Shown: positions 24,893 through 33,581 of the stretch, one piece after another
Layout of the letters: each line of letters begins with the position of its first letter
Numbering within the stretch: position 1 is the stretch's first letter
Source of the DNA: Streptomyces atriruber
GTDB lineage: Bacteria > Actinomycetota > Actinomycetes > Streptomycetales > Streptomycetaceae
Assembly: GCF_001418325.1 (NCBI RefSeq)
Contig: NZ_LIPN01000101.1
Coordinates: 1 to 54,439, forward strand
DNA length: 54,439 nucleotides
Reading direction: 5' to 3'
Translations under genes and position numbers: made by a program
The notes under the pieces: model-generated
The model's input: the letters and a program-made list of their open reading frames with translations, nothing else
The model's database searches: none
Told to the model about the DNA's origin: nothing

Positions 24893-24926
24893 GGTGGCGC
24901 GACGGACGGTTGTCCATCGCGCCACC
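24893..24926 (-). terminator. Hairpin between the peptide transporter and the polysaccharide locus
   Basis: GGTGGCGCGA and TCGCGCCACC form a 10-bp perfect stem; inside, GGAC-ggtt-GTCC extends it after one mismatch. It lies 88 nt after the ATPase-gene stop and probably ends the transporter transcript, so the polysaccharide locus likely starts its own. Confidence 0.65.
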
Positions 24927-25013
24927 AAAAGGGGTGAACGGCAGTAACTTTCCCGCGCCGGTAGCGTTCTGTCGCGCTATGGCACGTCAGAGGCCCCTTT
25001 TCGTCACCGAGCG

Positions 25014-26624
25014 TCAGGCTGCGGCCAGCTCCTCGCGGGCCACCCGCCGCCGCGCCGCCGCCTCCGGGTCGAGCGCGGGCACGGCCGCGAGCAGCCGCTT
25101 CGTGTACGGATCCTGCGGCGCCCCGTACACCTCCGCCACCGGGCCCTGCTCGACGATCCGCCCCTGCCGCATCACGGCGACCCGGTCGCTGACCTGGCGC
25201 ACCACGGCGAGGTCGTGTGCGACGAAGACCAGCGCGAGCCCCAGCTCCCGCTGCAACTCGGCGAGCAGCGCGACCACTTGCGCCTGGGTCGTCACATCGA
25301 GGGCCGACACCGGCTCGTCGCACACGATGAGGCGCGGCTCGGCCGCGAGCGCCCGCGCGATGCCCACGCGCTGGCGCTGTCCGCCGCTGAACTCGTGCGG
25401 ATAGCGGTCGTAGTGCGCCGGTTCGAGGCCGACGCGTTCGAGGAGTTCGCGCACCCGCCCGCGTACGAAGGAGTCGCTCTCGCCCCTCGCGCGCAGCGGG
25501 TCGGCGATGGCCTCGCCGACGGAGCGCCGCGGGTTGAGCGAGGAGACGGGGTCCTGGAACACCATCTGCACCCCGGGCGCCACCTGCCCGCCGGGCCGCT
25601 CCACACCCCCGTGGAGGAGCTGCCCGGCGGTCGGCGCCAGGAGACCGACCAGCATGCGCCCGAGCGTGGTCTTGCCGCTGCCGCTCTCCCCGACCACGCC
25701 GAGGGTCTCCCCGCGGCGGACGGTGAGCGAGACGTCGTCGACCGCGGTGACCGCGCGTTTGCCGCGCCCGAACTCCCGCCGCAGGGAGACGGCTTCGAGC
25801 ACCACCTCGCCCGGCTCCCCGGCGGGCGGCACCAGCGGCGAGTCCACCCGCGGCACGGCCTTGAGGAGCTCCTGCGTGTACGCCTCCCGCGGCGCGCCGA
25901 GGACCTCGTGCACCGCGCCGCGCTCCACCGCGCGCCCGTCCCGCATGACCAGGACCTCGTCGACGCTCTCCGCCGCGACGCCCACGTCGTGGGTGACGAG
26001 GAGGAGCCCCATGCCGGTCTCGGTCCGCAGCGTGTGCAGCAGGTCGAGGATCTGGGCCTGGACGGTGACGTCGAGCGCGGTGGTCGGCTCGTCGGCGACG
26101 AGCAGCGCGGGCTCGCACGCCAACGCCATGGCGATGAGCGTGCGTTGGCGCATGCCGCCGCTGAACTCGTGCGGACGGGAGCGGGAGCGGCGGGCCGCGT
26201 CGGGGATGCCGACCCGGTCGAGCACCTCCACGGCACGCGCGCGTGCCGCCCGCCGGGACGCCCCGGTGTGCACGCGGTACACCTCGGCGATCTGGTCGCC
26301 GACCGCGTAGTACGGATCGAGCGAGGAGAGCGGGTCCTGGAAGACCATCGCGGCCTTCCCGCCGCGCAGCCGCCGCAGTTCGGGCTCGGACACGGTCCGT
26401 ACGTCGACGCCGTCGACCAGCACCGTCCCTTGGACGTGCGCGCCCGTGCCCCGGTGGAGGCCGAGCAGCGCGGACGCCACGGTGGACTTGCCGGATCCGG
26501 ACTCGCCGACGAGGGCGAGCGCGCCGCCCTTCTCCAGCGTGAAGGAGACGCCGTCCACGGCACGGACGGCTCCGGGACCGGAGCCGAACTCGACGCTCAG
26601 GTCCTCGACTCGGACGAGACTCAT
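25014..26624 (-). CDS. Oligopeptide ABC transporter, fused double ATPase (DppD-DppF type)
   Basis: 536 residues holding two complete ATPase domains. First: Walker [10 protein letters not shown], signature FSGGMRQRT, Walker [13 protein letters not shown]. Second (from about residue 275): [30 protein letters not shown]. Each ends with the oligopeptide-transporter-type extension ([22 protein letters not shown]). Energises uptake by the two permeases encoded just upstream. Start ATG 26624 overlaps the permease stop by 4 nt. Single-gene fusion of the two ATPases is common in actinobacteria. Confidence 0.93.
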   Translation of the reverse strand: MSLVRVEDLSVEFGSGPGAVRAVDGVSFTLEKGGALALVGESGSGKSTVASALLGLHRGTGAHVQGTVLVDGVDVRTVSEPELRRLRGGKAAMVFQDPLSSLDPYYAVGDQIAEVYRVHTGASRRAARARAVEVLDRVGIPDAARRSRSRPHEFSGGMRQRTLIAMALACEPALLVADEPTTALDVTVQAQILDLLHTLRTETGMGLLLVTHDVGVAAESVDEVLVMRDGRAVERGAVHEVLGAPREAYTQELLKAVPRVDSPLVPPAGEPGEVVLEAVSLRREFGRGKRAVTAVDDVSLTVRRGETLGVVGESGSGKTTLGRMLVGLLAPTAGQLLHGGVERPGGQVAPGVQMVFQDPVSSLNPRRSVGEAIADPLRARGESDSFVRGRVRELLERVGLEPAHYDRYPHEFSGGQRQRVGIARALAAEPRLIVCDEPVSALDVTTQAQVVALLAELQRELGLALVFVAHDLAVVRQVSDRVAVMRQGRIVEQGPVAEVYGAPQDPYTKRLLAAVPALDPEAAARRRVAREELAAA

Positions 26625-27619
26625 GACAGCACCACCCGTCGGTCGGCCACCGCGTACAGGACGTCCGCGACGGCATTGGCGAGCACCACGAAGAAGCCGG
26701 TGACCATGACCATGCCGACGACCACCGGCAGGTCGACGACCTTGACCGCGTGCACGAGTTCACGGCCGATGCCGGGCAGGCCGAACAGCGTCTCGCTGAG
26801 CACGGCACCGCCGAACATCGACCCGAAGTCGTTGGCGGTGAGCGCGATGACGGGCGCGACGGCGCCGCGCAGCGCGTGCTTCCCGATGATGGACCGCTCC
26901 CCCACGCCGTACGCGCGAAAGGTCCGCACGTGGTCGTCGGCGAGGGTCTCCAGCATCGAGGAGCGGGTCAGGCGCGCGTACTTGGCGGCCTCGATCAGGG
27001 CCAGCGAGAGCCAGGGCAGGAGCAGGTTCCACGCCCACTGCGTCGGATCGTCCGCGAAGTTCACGTACTGCGGGAAGGGCAGCCATTGCAGCTGACCGCA
27101 GACCACGATCATCAGCAGCAGGCCGATCACGAAGACGGGCGTGGCGGTGCCCGCGAGCGTGACGGCGGTCAGCACGCGCTCGCTGAGCCGGCCGCGCCGC
27201 CAGGCGGAGAGCACTCCCGTGCCCACCCCGAGGAGGAGCCACAGCACCATGGCGCCCAGCGCGAGCGACCCGGTGACCGGCAGCTTCGCGGTGATCAGCG
27301 CGGTGACCTGCTGGTCGCTCTGGTAGGAGATCCCGAGGCAGGGCGCGGCGCAGTGCTCGGTGCCGGTGCCCGTCGAGTAGTCGTGGCCGACGAAGATGCC
27401 CTGCAGGAAGTCCCAGTAGCGGACGTACAGCGGATCGTCGAGCCGCAACTGCTCGGCGACCTGCTGCACTTGGGCGGGGGAACAGCGCGGCCCGCAGGTG
27501 ATCTGGGCGACGTTGCCCGGAGCGGCGTAGAACACCACGTAGATGATCACGGAGATGGCGAGGAGCGTGACCGCGGCGCCGAACAGGCGCCGCAGCAGGA
27601 ACCCGGAGAAGCCGGTCAT
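26621..27619 (-). CDS. Oligopeptide ABC transporter permease (DppB type)
   Basis: 332 residues. N-terminal LLRRLFGAAVTLLAISVIIYVVFYAAPGN is the usual first helix of DppB/OppB. About six membrane helices follow, with an EAA-type loop (VRTFRAYGVGERSIIGKHALRGA) that docks on the ATPase. The extracytoplasmic loop between helices 1 and 2 has four Cys residues (ITCGPRCS, EHCAAPCLG), unusual for this family and possibly disulphide-bonded. Start overlaps the other permease by 4 nt. Confidence 0.92.
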   Translation of the reverse strand: MTGFSGFLLRRLFGAAVTLLAISVIIYVVFYAAPGNVAQITCGPRCSPAQVQQVAEQLRLDDPLYVRYWDFLQGIFVGHDYSTGTGTEHCAAPCLGISYQSDQQVTALITAKLPVTGSLALGAMVLWLLLGVGTGVLSAWRRGRLSERVLTAVTLAGTATPVFVIGLLLMIVVCGQLQWLPFPQYVNFADDPTQWAWNLLLPWLSLALIEAAKYARLTRSSMLETLADDHVRTFRAYGVGERSIIGKHALRGAVAPVIALTANDFGSMFGGAVLSETLFGLPGIGRELVHAVKVVDLPVVVGMVMVTGFFVVLANAVADVLYAVADRRVVLS

Positions 27620-28551
27620 GCCCGTGCCTCCCGCTTCCGGCCCGTCCCGATGCGCAGCCGCGACGCGGCCCGCGGGTCGAGCGCCGTGCGCACACCGTCG
27701 CCGAGGACGGTGAGGGCGAGCACGGTCAGGAACAGCGCGCCCGCCGGGTACAGCAGGTACTGCGGCGCGGCCTGGTACCAGACGTCCGCGGCCGTCAGCA
27801 TCTGTCCCCAGGAAGCGGTGGGCGGCTTCACGCCCACGCCGAGGAAGGACAGCGCGGCCTCGACCGTGATGTTGACGGGGACGAGGAGCGCGGCGTAGGT
27901 GATGACGGGCGCGGCGAGCGCGGGCAGCAGTTCCCGGCGGGCGATCCGCACGGAGCCCCAGCCGCTGAGCCGCGCGGCGGCCACGTGGTCGAGCTCCTTG
28001 AGCGTGACGGTCTGCGCGCGCACGATCTTGGCCATGTTGCCCCAGGCGACGAGGCCGATGACGAGGGCGACGAGCACGGGCCGCGGGAAGGTGCCGGGCA
28101 CGACCGCCATCAGCGCCAGCGAGAGGACCATGAGCGGCAGGGCCACGATGACATCGGTGGCCCTGCTGAGCACCTGGTCGACCCAGCGGTTGCCGAACCC
28201 GGCGGCGATCCCGACCGCGACACCGATGAACACCTGCACGACGGTCGCGGCGAGCGCGACGCCGAGCGACACCCGCGCCCCGTACACGAGCCGTGCGAAG
28301 AGGTCGCGCCCGGTCTGCGGCTCGACGCCGAGCCAGTGCTCGCCGCTGATCCCGCCGAGCGGGCCGATCGGCACGCCGCCGCGCGCCGAGTCGATGAGGT
28401 CCGGGTGGTACGTGGTGGGGTCCTGCCCCTCCAAGGCGGTGAGCAGCGGCGCCGCGAGCGCCACGAGGACGAGCAGCGCGACGACGCCCGCCGCCACGAG
28501 GGCGGCCCGCTGCTCGCGCAGCCGCCCCCAGAAGACCGAGCGGACCGTCAC
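27616..28551 (-). CDS. Oligopeptide ABC transporter permease (DppC type)
   Basis: 311 residues with a DppC-type N-terminal segment (REQRAALVAAGVVALLVLVALAAPLL), a family motif EHWLGVEPQTGRDLFARLVYGARVSL, and a C-terminal block with the EAA loop (VAAARLSGWGSVRIARRELLPAL). GTG/ATG at 28551 overlaps the binding-protein stop by 4 nt. Unusually, the DppC-type gene precedes the DppB-type gene. Confidence 0.92.
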   Translation of the reverse strand: MTVRSVFWGRLREQRAALVAAGVVALLVLVALAAPLLTALEGQDPTTYHPDLIDSARGGVPIGPLGGISGEHWLGVEPQTGRDLFARLVYGARVSLGVALAATVVQVFIGVAVGIAAGFGNRWVDQVLSRATDVIVALPLMVLSLALMAVVPGTFPRPVLVALVIGLVAWGNMAKIVRAQTVTLKELDHVAAARLSGWGSVRIARRELLPALAAPVITYAALLVPVNITVEAALSFLGVGVKPPTASWGQMLTAADVWYQAAPQYLLYPAGALFLTVLALTVLGDGVRTALDPRAASRLRIGTGRKREARA

Positions 28552-30278
28552 GACGACTTCACCGCGACCTGGGAGACATCGAGGACGCCGGTCCAGTCAC
28601 TGATGACGATGTTCTTGACGTCCTTGCCGTACAGGCGCTTGTAGACGGGGTGGAACAGCGGCACGGTCAGCGCCTGCTCGCCGATCTTCTTGTCGAGGGC
28701 GCCCCAGCGCTTGGCGGCCGCCTTGAGGTCGGTCAGCTTGTTGATCTCGTCGATCTCGTGGTTGACCGACTTGTCGTCCAGGAAGCCGGAGTTGAAGTTG
28801 GCGCCGTCCTTCACGATCTGCCGACCGTCGAAGATCGGGGCGAGGAAGGGACCGCCGGAGGGCCAGTCGGCGCCCCAGTGGGCGAGGAAGAGGCCGGGCT
28901 CGTCCTTGGCGCTGTGTGTCTTGTCCCGGTAGTCGTTGTCCTCCAGACCCTGCAGCTTGACGGTGATCCCGGCCTTCTTCAGGGCGTCCTGGATCGACGT
29001 GGCGATCTCCGGGCTCGTCTCGAAGTCCTTGGCGTTGGAGTGCGTGAGCGTGATGGTGAGCCCGTCCTTGTGACCGGCCTCCTTCAGGAGCTCCTTGGCC
29101 TTCTTCGCGTTGCCGGACGGGCCCGCGGGGAAGTGGTCGTACTTCGTGTATCCGAAGGACTTCTGGTTCGGCAGGTACGTGGTGGCGGGCTCGGCGAGCG
29201 AGGAGCCGCCCGCGGCGTTGACGACCGAGGAGCGGTCCACGGCGTAGGAGATCGCCTGGCGCACCTTGGGGTCGTCGAACGGCTTCACCTTCGGGTTGAA
29301 GGCGAGGTAGTTCGTGTAGCCGAAGTGTCCGGTGCCGACGTGCGAGGCCAGCTCCTTGTCGCCGGTGACCTTGGCGAGCTCGGCCGGGCCGAGGTTGGTG
29401 TCGGTGGTGACGGCTGCGGCGTCGTCGCCCTGGCTCGCGGAGAGCCGCTGGTTGATGACGGACGAGTCGAGCCCGGACCGTACGTCGATGACGTCCGGGT
29501 AGGCCTTGCGCTCCAGGTCGTTCTTCGCGGACCAGTGCGGGTTGCGCTCCAGGCGGAGCCGCTCCCCGTCGTTCTCGTTCTTGACGACCTTGTAGGGCCC
29601 GGACGAAAGCGGGTGCTCCTCGTACTTGGTGCCCTTGTCCTTGCTCTTCGGGACGGGCGTGAACTGCGTCTGGGTCGCCAGGTAGGGGAACTCGCCCTCG
29701 GGCTTGTTCAGATGGAAGACGATGGTCCGCTCGTCGGGCGTCTCGATGGACGCGAGCCCCTTGCCGCTCTTGTCCTTGTAGGGGCCCTGGTACTTGTCCC
29801 CGCCGATGAGCCAGTCCCTCAAGTAGGGTGCGCCACCGCTGAGTTCGGCGGCGAAGGACCGCTCGATGCCGTACTTCACGTCCGCCGAGGTGATCGTCGA
29901 ACCGTCCTCGTACTTGACCCCCTTCTTCAGGGTGTACGTCCACACGGTGGCGTTCTTGCTCGGCTTGCCCAGGTCCGTCGCGAGGTCCGGGACGACCTCG
30001 GTGCCCTTGGCGCCGTCCTCGCGGTTGCGGGTGGTGAGCGTGCGGAAGACGAGGCTCGGCACGTTTCCGCCGCCGGAGGTGTACAGCCGCGCGGGGTCGA
30101 AGTCGACCTGCGGGTCACGGTTCAGGACGGTGAGCGTGCCGCCCTCGGCGGGCTTGCCGTCGCCGCCGCTCCCGGTGCCGCTGTCCTTCGGACCCGCGCA
30201 GGCGACGGCGCCCGAGGCCAGGACCAGGCTGACGGATGCCGCTGCCACGCGGCGGGCTATGACGGACGATTGACGCAT
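28548..30278 (-). CDS. Peptide ABC transporter substrate-binding lipoprotein
   Basis: 576 residues. Signal peptide with lipobox AVAC at residue 27 anchors it to the outer face of the membrane. Typical family-5 blocks are present: GGTLTVLNRDPQVDFDPARLYT, YTLKKGVKYEDGSTITSADVKYGIERSF, and NPKVKPFDDPKVRQAISYAVDRSSVV. Binds peptides or similar ligands for the permeases encoded next. ATG 30278 has only a weak site (AGAGG at 12 nt). It is preceded by a 30-codon leader ORF with its own strong promoter, and the leader-to-gene spacing (about 180 nt) is long enough for attenuator structures. Not obviously BldKB. Confidence 0.92.
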   Translation of the reverse strand: MRQSSVIARRVAAASVSLVLASGAVACAGPKDSGTGSGGDGKPAEGGTLTVLNRDPQVDFDPARLYTSGGGNVPSLVFRTLTTRNREDGAKGTEVVPDLATDLGKPSKNATVWTYTLKKGVKYEDGSTITSADVKYGIERSFAAELSGGAPYLRDWLIGGDKYQGPYKDKSGKGLASIETPDERTIVFHLNKPEGEFPYLATQTQFTPVPKSKDKGTKYEEHPLSSGPYKVVKNENDGERLRLERNPHWSAKNDLERKAYPDVIDVRSGLDSSVINQRLSASQGDDAAAVTTDTNLGPAELAKVTGDKELASHVGTGHFGYTNYLAFNPKVKPFDDPKVRQAISYAVDRSSVVNAAGGSSLAEPATTYLPNQKSFGYTKYDHFPAGPSGNAKKAKELLKEAGHKDGLTITLTHSNAKDFETSPEIATSIQDALKKAGITVKLQGLEDNDYRDKTHSAKDEPGLFLAHWGADWPSGGPFLAPIFDGRQIVKDGANFNSGFLDDKSVNHEIDEINKLTDLKAAAKRWGALDKKIGEQALTVPLFHPVYKRLYGKDVKNIVISDWTGVLDVSQVAVKSS

Positions 30279-30397
30279 CGGAAGAAGACCTCTCGGGGGG
30301 CGCCGCGGAAAGGCGGCGGGTCATCAGGAAACGAGCTGGGATGAAACAGAGCTCGCCCCGGAGAAGGCGCGAAAACGCAGCGGAAATCAGCTACGGA

Positions 30398-30429
30398 CAG
30401 CCGGGAGCGGCCGAAGAGGGCCGGGGCTG
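30398..30429 (-). promoter_or_regulatory. Possible attenuator stem between leader ORF and transporter genes
   Basis: Outer arms CAGCC/GGCTG enclose inner GGCC/GGCC arms. A second stem (CGCCGC, 6-nt loop CTTTCC, GCGGCG on the minus strand) lies just before the binding-protein ribosome-binding region. The two could be alternative structures, but folding was not computed. Confidence 0.3.
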
Positions 30430-30461
30430 GGCAGAAAGCGACGCACTCGCCGGGGCGGGCG

Positions 30462-30554
30462 TCAGCAACAGTGGATGTCGGCCACGCAGAGCGCGGCCAC
30501 GCCGAACAGCGCCAGCTCAATGGCGGCGCTCGTAGGGGCGTGACTGTTCGACAT
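30462..30554 (-). CDS. 30-aa leader peptide ending Cys-Cys
   Basis: ATG 30554 to TGA 30462. Hydrophobic middle (AAIELALFGVAALCV) and last residues ADIHCC, with tandem Cys codons TGT-TGC directly before the stop. No ribosome-binding site; instead a strong promoter places the transcript start at the ATG, so translation would be leaderless. Position before a coupled ABC operon resembles the cysteine-responsive leader ORFs known from mycobacteria. Alternatives: a short secreted signalling peptide taken up by the neighbouring transporter, or a chance ORF. Confidence 0.6.
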   Translation of the reverse strand: MSNSHAPTSAAIELALFGVAALCVADIHCC

Positions 30555-30561
30555 GCGGAGA

Positions 30562-30590
30562 AATATGAACGAACTTCCGACAAATGTCAA
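30562..30590 (-). promoter_or_regulatory. Consensus vegetative promoter driving a leaderless transcript
   Basis: On the minus strand: -35 TTGACA (30590-30585), 17-bp spacer, -10 CATATT (30567-30562), then 7 nt to ATG 30554. This is a near-perfect HrdB-type promoter, with +1 predicted at the A of the leader ATG. Confidence 0.75.
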
Positions 30591-30633
30591 AGCCGCGGCA
30601 GCGGACGCGGCTCCCGCACCCTGCCGACCCGCC

Positions 30634-32013
30634 TCAACTCTTCGGGAAGGCCCAGGGGTTGGCCTTGCACTTGATCCCGTCGTGCTCCAGGAACTTCGTC
30701 TGCTGCTGCATGACGGGCGCGAGCTCCCCGCTCTTCTTGCAGTCCGTGTGATTGAAGCCGAGCCGGTGACCGACCTCGTGGTTGATCAGCATCTGCCGGT
30801 ACGGGTGAATGGCATTGCCGAACTTCTTCTTCACCGCGTCACCGTAGGTGGGCGCGCCCTGCGCCCAGCGATAGGCATTGATCATCACGCGGTCCGTCGC
30901 GGCGGAATCGCACGACACGTTGTCCTGGGTCGTGTCGAGACCGGATTTCGCGCACCAGACACCCGTCGTTCCCGGGCTGGCGAGCGTAATGACGAAATCG
31001 GGCTTCCCCGACGATATTCGCTCGAAGGTGCGGCCTCCGCCGTGGGCCCAACTCCGGTCGTCGTTCAGGGTCTTCTGCACGGCCTGCGCGAAGAGCTTGC
31101 CGTCCAGACCGAGGCCCTTCTCCACGTCGACGCGGTAGCGGAACTTCTGCCCCCGGCCGGGTGCCTTGTCGAAACCGGACATCGCCTCGAAGTCGCCGGA
31201 CGCCTTGAGCTTCGCGTCCAGCGGATACTTCTCGCCCATCTTCTCGTCGTACGTCGCCGGGACCGCCTGCTGCTCGTCGGCGGGCGTGGGGCGGCGGTCC
31301 GAGCGGGAGGCGGGGTCCTCGGTGTCGCGCGCGCCGCCCGGGGCGGCCCGGCTCTGCGGGTCCGAGCCCTTGCTGCCGTCGGCCACCTGCCCTGCCACGA
31401 CGACCGCGAGCACGGTGGTCACAGCGGCGGCCGCGATGCCGGTGAAGGTGCGGCTGCGGCCGCCCTTCTTGCCGTCGCCGCCCTGGCCGTCGCGATCGTC
31501 GGCAAGGTCGTCGTCGACGTCGTCGTCACCGTCGAAGAAGTCGCCGTTCTTGTCGCCGAGCCGTGGCTCGGCGGCCTCGTCCCAGTCGGTGACGGAGGCG
31601 TACGGGTCGCGGGGCGCCGGGGGCTGCATGCCCGGCCCCGACCCCGGCTCATCGCGGTCCGGGAAGGCGGCCACGTAGTCCTGGCGGGGCTCGGGAAAGC
31701 CCGGCCCGCTCCCGATCCGGGGCCCGCCACCGGTGCCGGTGACATCGCCCCAGGCGCCGCCGGGCTCCCGCTGCTCGGGGTGCCCGCCACGGACGTGCGG
31801 CACGCCCTGGTGCGGCGTCTGACGCGGCACACCGTGCGCGGGGGTGCCGTGTGCGGGGGTGCCGTGCGCGGGGGTGCCGTCCGCCCCGCGAACGCGCCTG
31901 CGCCGCCCCGTGCCGGGCCCCGGCTGTGGGCCCAGGCCCTGCGTCGTCGGTATGCCCGAGGTGCTGGTGTTGTCAGTCGTGTCTGCCGGACCCCGGCGAC
32001 TGTGCCGTCCCAC
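30634..32013 (-). CDS. DUF3152 membrane-anchored protein with metzincin zinc-protease signature
   Basis: 459 residues. N-terminus MGRHSRRGP, then a Gly/Pro-rich disordered region with three GTPAH repeats (nt about 31832-31880), an acidic block (DGDDDVDDDLADDRDG), one membrane helix (FTGIAAAAVTTVLAVVVAGQV, about 260-280), and a C-terminal extracytoplasmic DUF3152 domain. That domain holds HEVGHRLGFNH, matching HExGHxxGxxH of metzincins, and downstream APVMQQQ as a possible Met-turn. Four Cys may form disulphides. Predicted zinc peptidase; no activity is known to me. GTG 32013 follows GAGG at 6 nt; the longer upstream frame runs through the hydrolase gene in another frame. M. tuberculosis Rv3207c is the probable counterpart. 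Confidence 0.8.
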   Translation of the reverse strand: MGRHSRRGPADTTDNTSTSGIPTTQGLGPQPGPGTGRRRRVRGADGTPAHGTPAHGTPAHGVPRQTPHQGVPHVRGGHPEQREPGGAWGDVTGTGGGPRIGSGPGFPEPRQDYVAAFPDRDEPGSGPGMQPPAPRDPYASVTDWDEAAEPRLGDKNGDFFDGDDDVDDDLADDRDGQGGDGKKGGRSRTFTGIAAAAVTTVLAVVVAGQVADGSKGSDPQSRAAPGGARDTEDPASRSDRRPTPADEQQAVPATYDEKMGEKYPLDAKLKASGDFEAMSGFDKAPGRGQKFRYRVDVEKGLGLDGKLFAQAVQKTLNDDRSWAHGGGRTFERISSGKPDFVITLASPGTTGVWCAKSGLDTTQDNVSCDSAATDRVMINAYRWAQGAPTYGDAVKKKFGNAIHPYRQMLINHEVGHRLGFNHTDCKKSGELAPVMQQQTKFLEHDGIKCKANPWAFPKS

Positions 32014-32021
32014 GCGCCGCC

Positions 32022-33023
32022 TCAGCTCCCCGAACCCGTGCGCGCGCCGCCCCGGCCCGCGGCATTCGACTCGCCTGCGTCGAGGAGCAGTTCGCGGAAG
32101 CCGGTGGCGACGGTGTCGGGGTACTCCATCATCGCCACGTGCCCCGCGTCGGGCAGCGTGAGCAGCCGCGAGTCGCGGAACGCGGCGGCCGCCTTGCGCG
32201 CCATGCGGTACGAGACGAGCAGATCGCGGCCGCCGTAGACCAACAGGGTCGGAGCGAGCACGCGCTCGGCCTGCCGCCACAGTCCGTGCTGGCCGCCCAG
32301 TGTGTACGCGTTCACGATGCCGCGCGCCGAGCGGGCCATCGCGTCCCAGAAGTAGGGGAGCTGGAGCCTGCGCTCCATCTCGCGGACCGCCGCGCTGAAC
32401 CCTTCCGGCGTGACCCTGCCCGGGTCGCCGTAGCAGAGCCCCATCACGCCGCGCACCCGCTGCTCGGCCGTCCACTCCCTGGTGAGCCGGGTGAAGAGGG
32501 AGGCGACGCCCGGCACCGCGAGCAGCCCGGTCGGCACCGCCGTGCGCTGCACCCGCAGCTCCGGCAGGGCGGGCGAGACCAGCGTCAACGTACGGACCAG
32601 GTCGGGGCGGACCGCGGCGACGCGCGTGGTGACGGCGCCGCCCATGGAGTTCCCGAAGAGGTGGACGGGCCCGCGGCCGCTCGCGTCGAGATAGCGGATG
32701 ACCGCGCGGGCGTGGCCCGTGACGGAGTAGTCCCCGTCGTCCGGCGGTGGGGAGTCCCCGAACCCCGGCAGATCGAGCGCCTCGCAGTCGACGACGTCCT
32801 CGAGCAGCGGCATCAGGGCCGACCAGTTCTGCGAGGACCCGCCGAGCCCGTGCACGTACAGCGCGGGCGGCAGTCCGGGGCCGGTCGAGGGCCGGGAGCG
32901 CACGGTCAGCGAGAGCCCCGGCAGCGCCACGGAGTCGAGCCGCTCGCCGTCCGCGACCGCCACGGCACCCGGCTTGGGCGCGACGGCGGAGGCCAGCAGG
33001 CTGGGCAGCTCGGTCGAAGACAT
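32022..33023 (-). CDS. Alpha/beta hydrolase (LipV-like)
   Basis: 333 residues, cytoplasmic. Oxyanion motif LYVHGLGGSSQNW, nucleophile elbow GNSMGG (Ser about 143), acid in YGGRDLLV and His in AGHVAMMEYP complete the triad. Substrate unknown. The stop lies 8 nt from the DUF3152 start, so the two are probably co-transcribed. It resembles mycobacterial LipV (Rv3203), which sits in the corresponding neighbourhood, though order differs. Divergent from the small acidic gene at 33200. Confidence 0.85.
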   Translation of the reverse strand: MSSTELPSLLASAVAPKPGAVAVADGERLDSVALPGLSLTVRSRPSTGPGLPPALYVHGLGGSSQNWSALMPLLEDVVDCEALDLPGFGDSPPPDDGDYSVTGHARAVIRYLDASGRGPVHLFGNSMGGAVTTRVAAVRPDLVRTLTLVSPALPELRVQRTAVPTGLLAVPGVASLFTRLTREWTAEQRVRGVMGLCYGDPGRVTPEGFSAAVREMERRLQLPYFWDAMARSARGIVNAYTLGGQHGLWRQAERVLAPTLLVYGGRDLLVSYRMARKAAAAFRDSRLLTLPDAGHVAMMEYPDTVATGFRELLLDAGESNAAGRGGARTGSGS

Positions 33024-33054
33024 GCGGGCAATGTTACGAGACGATCACGCGGTA

Positions 33055-33085
33055 GTTCACGTGTTCGCCGTCACAGATCGTGAAC
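33055..33085. promoter_or_regulatory. Inverted repeat in divergent promoter region
   Basis: GTTCACG at 33055-33061 and CGTGAAC at 33079-33085, perfect 7-bp arms with a 17-nt spacer, 32 nt upstream of the hydrolase start. Size and symmetry fit a dimeric regulator site; the TetR protein encoded at 33582 is one candidate. Confidence 0.4.
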
Positions 33086-33199
33086 AGATCGCGTAGCGCC
33101 TCGCCCGTGTCTCTTCTACGCTCGAAGTCATGGAATGAGGGGGTACGGGGCACTCGCATCACCAAGGCCACCGAGTACCGCGAGGGAAGCGAGCCACAC

Positions 33200-33418
33200 A
33201 TGAGTGTCGACCCGACCGATCCCGACACCTTCGAGACGGACGACAGCACGGCCGAGGCCGATGTCGAGGCCCCGGAGGCGGACGCGGCCGAACAGCACAC
33301 GGACCTCACCCCGAGCAGGGACGACTCCCTCCAGGAGGCCGACCCGGCCGCGGCGAACGAGGCCGACCTCGCGGAACAGGCCCGCGTCGTCAGCATCGAC
33401 GAGGACGACTACCGCTGA
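33200..33418 (+). CDS. Small acidic protein, function unknown
   Basis: 72 residues, rich in Asp, Glu and Ala, very acidic, ending RVVSIDEDDYR. No membrane segment or recognised domain; probably disordered. ATG 33200 is preceded by GAGGGAAG; an in-frame upstream codon at 33080 would add a basic, unlike segment. It lies between the hydrolase promoter region and the TetR gene on the plus strand. I recall similar small acidic proteins in other Streptomyces. Confidence 0.65.
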   Translation: MSVDPTDPDTFETDDSTAEADVEAPEADAAEQHTDLTPSRDDSLQEADPAAANEADLAEQARVVSIDEDDYR

Positions 33419-33581
33419 GAGCACCGACCTGACCGTGTTTGCCCGGCTACGCACCGTTGGAGAGCCCATCTCCGATGGTCCGGTCCATGAAATTCTGCGC
33501 TCGTACCGCGCACATCGCTGTTACCGAAAAGTACGATGGCGGCGCGGCGCTCACCGCACATCGGACGATTTGGGAGGCGGC

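Noticed and set aside
25014..30278. BldK peptide importer
   Set aside because: BldK has two separate ATPase genes and a different context; here the ATPases are fused and a Cys-Cys leader precedes the operon.
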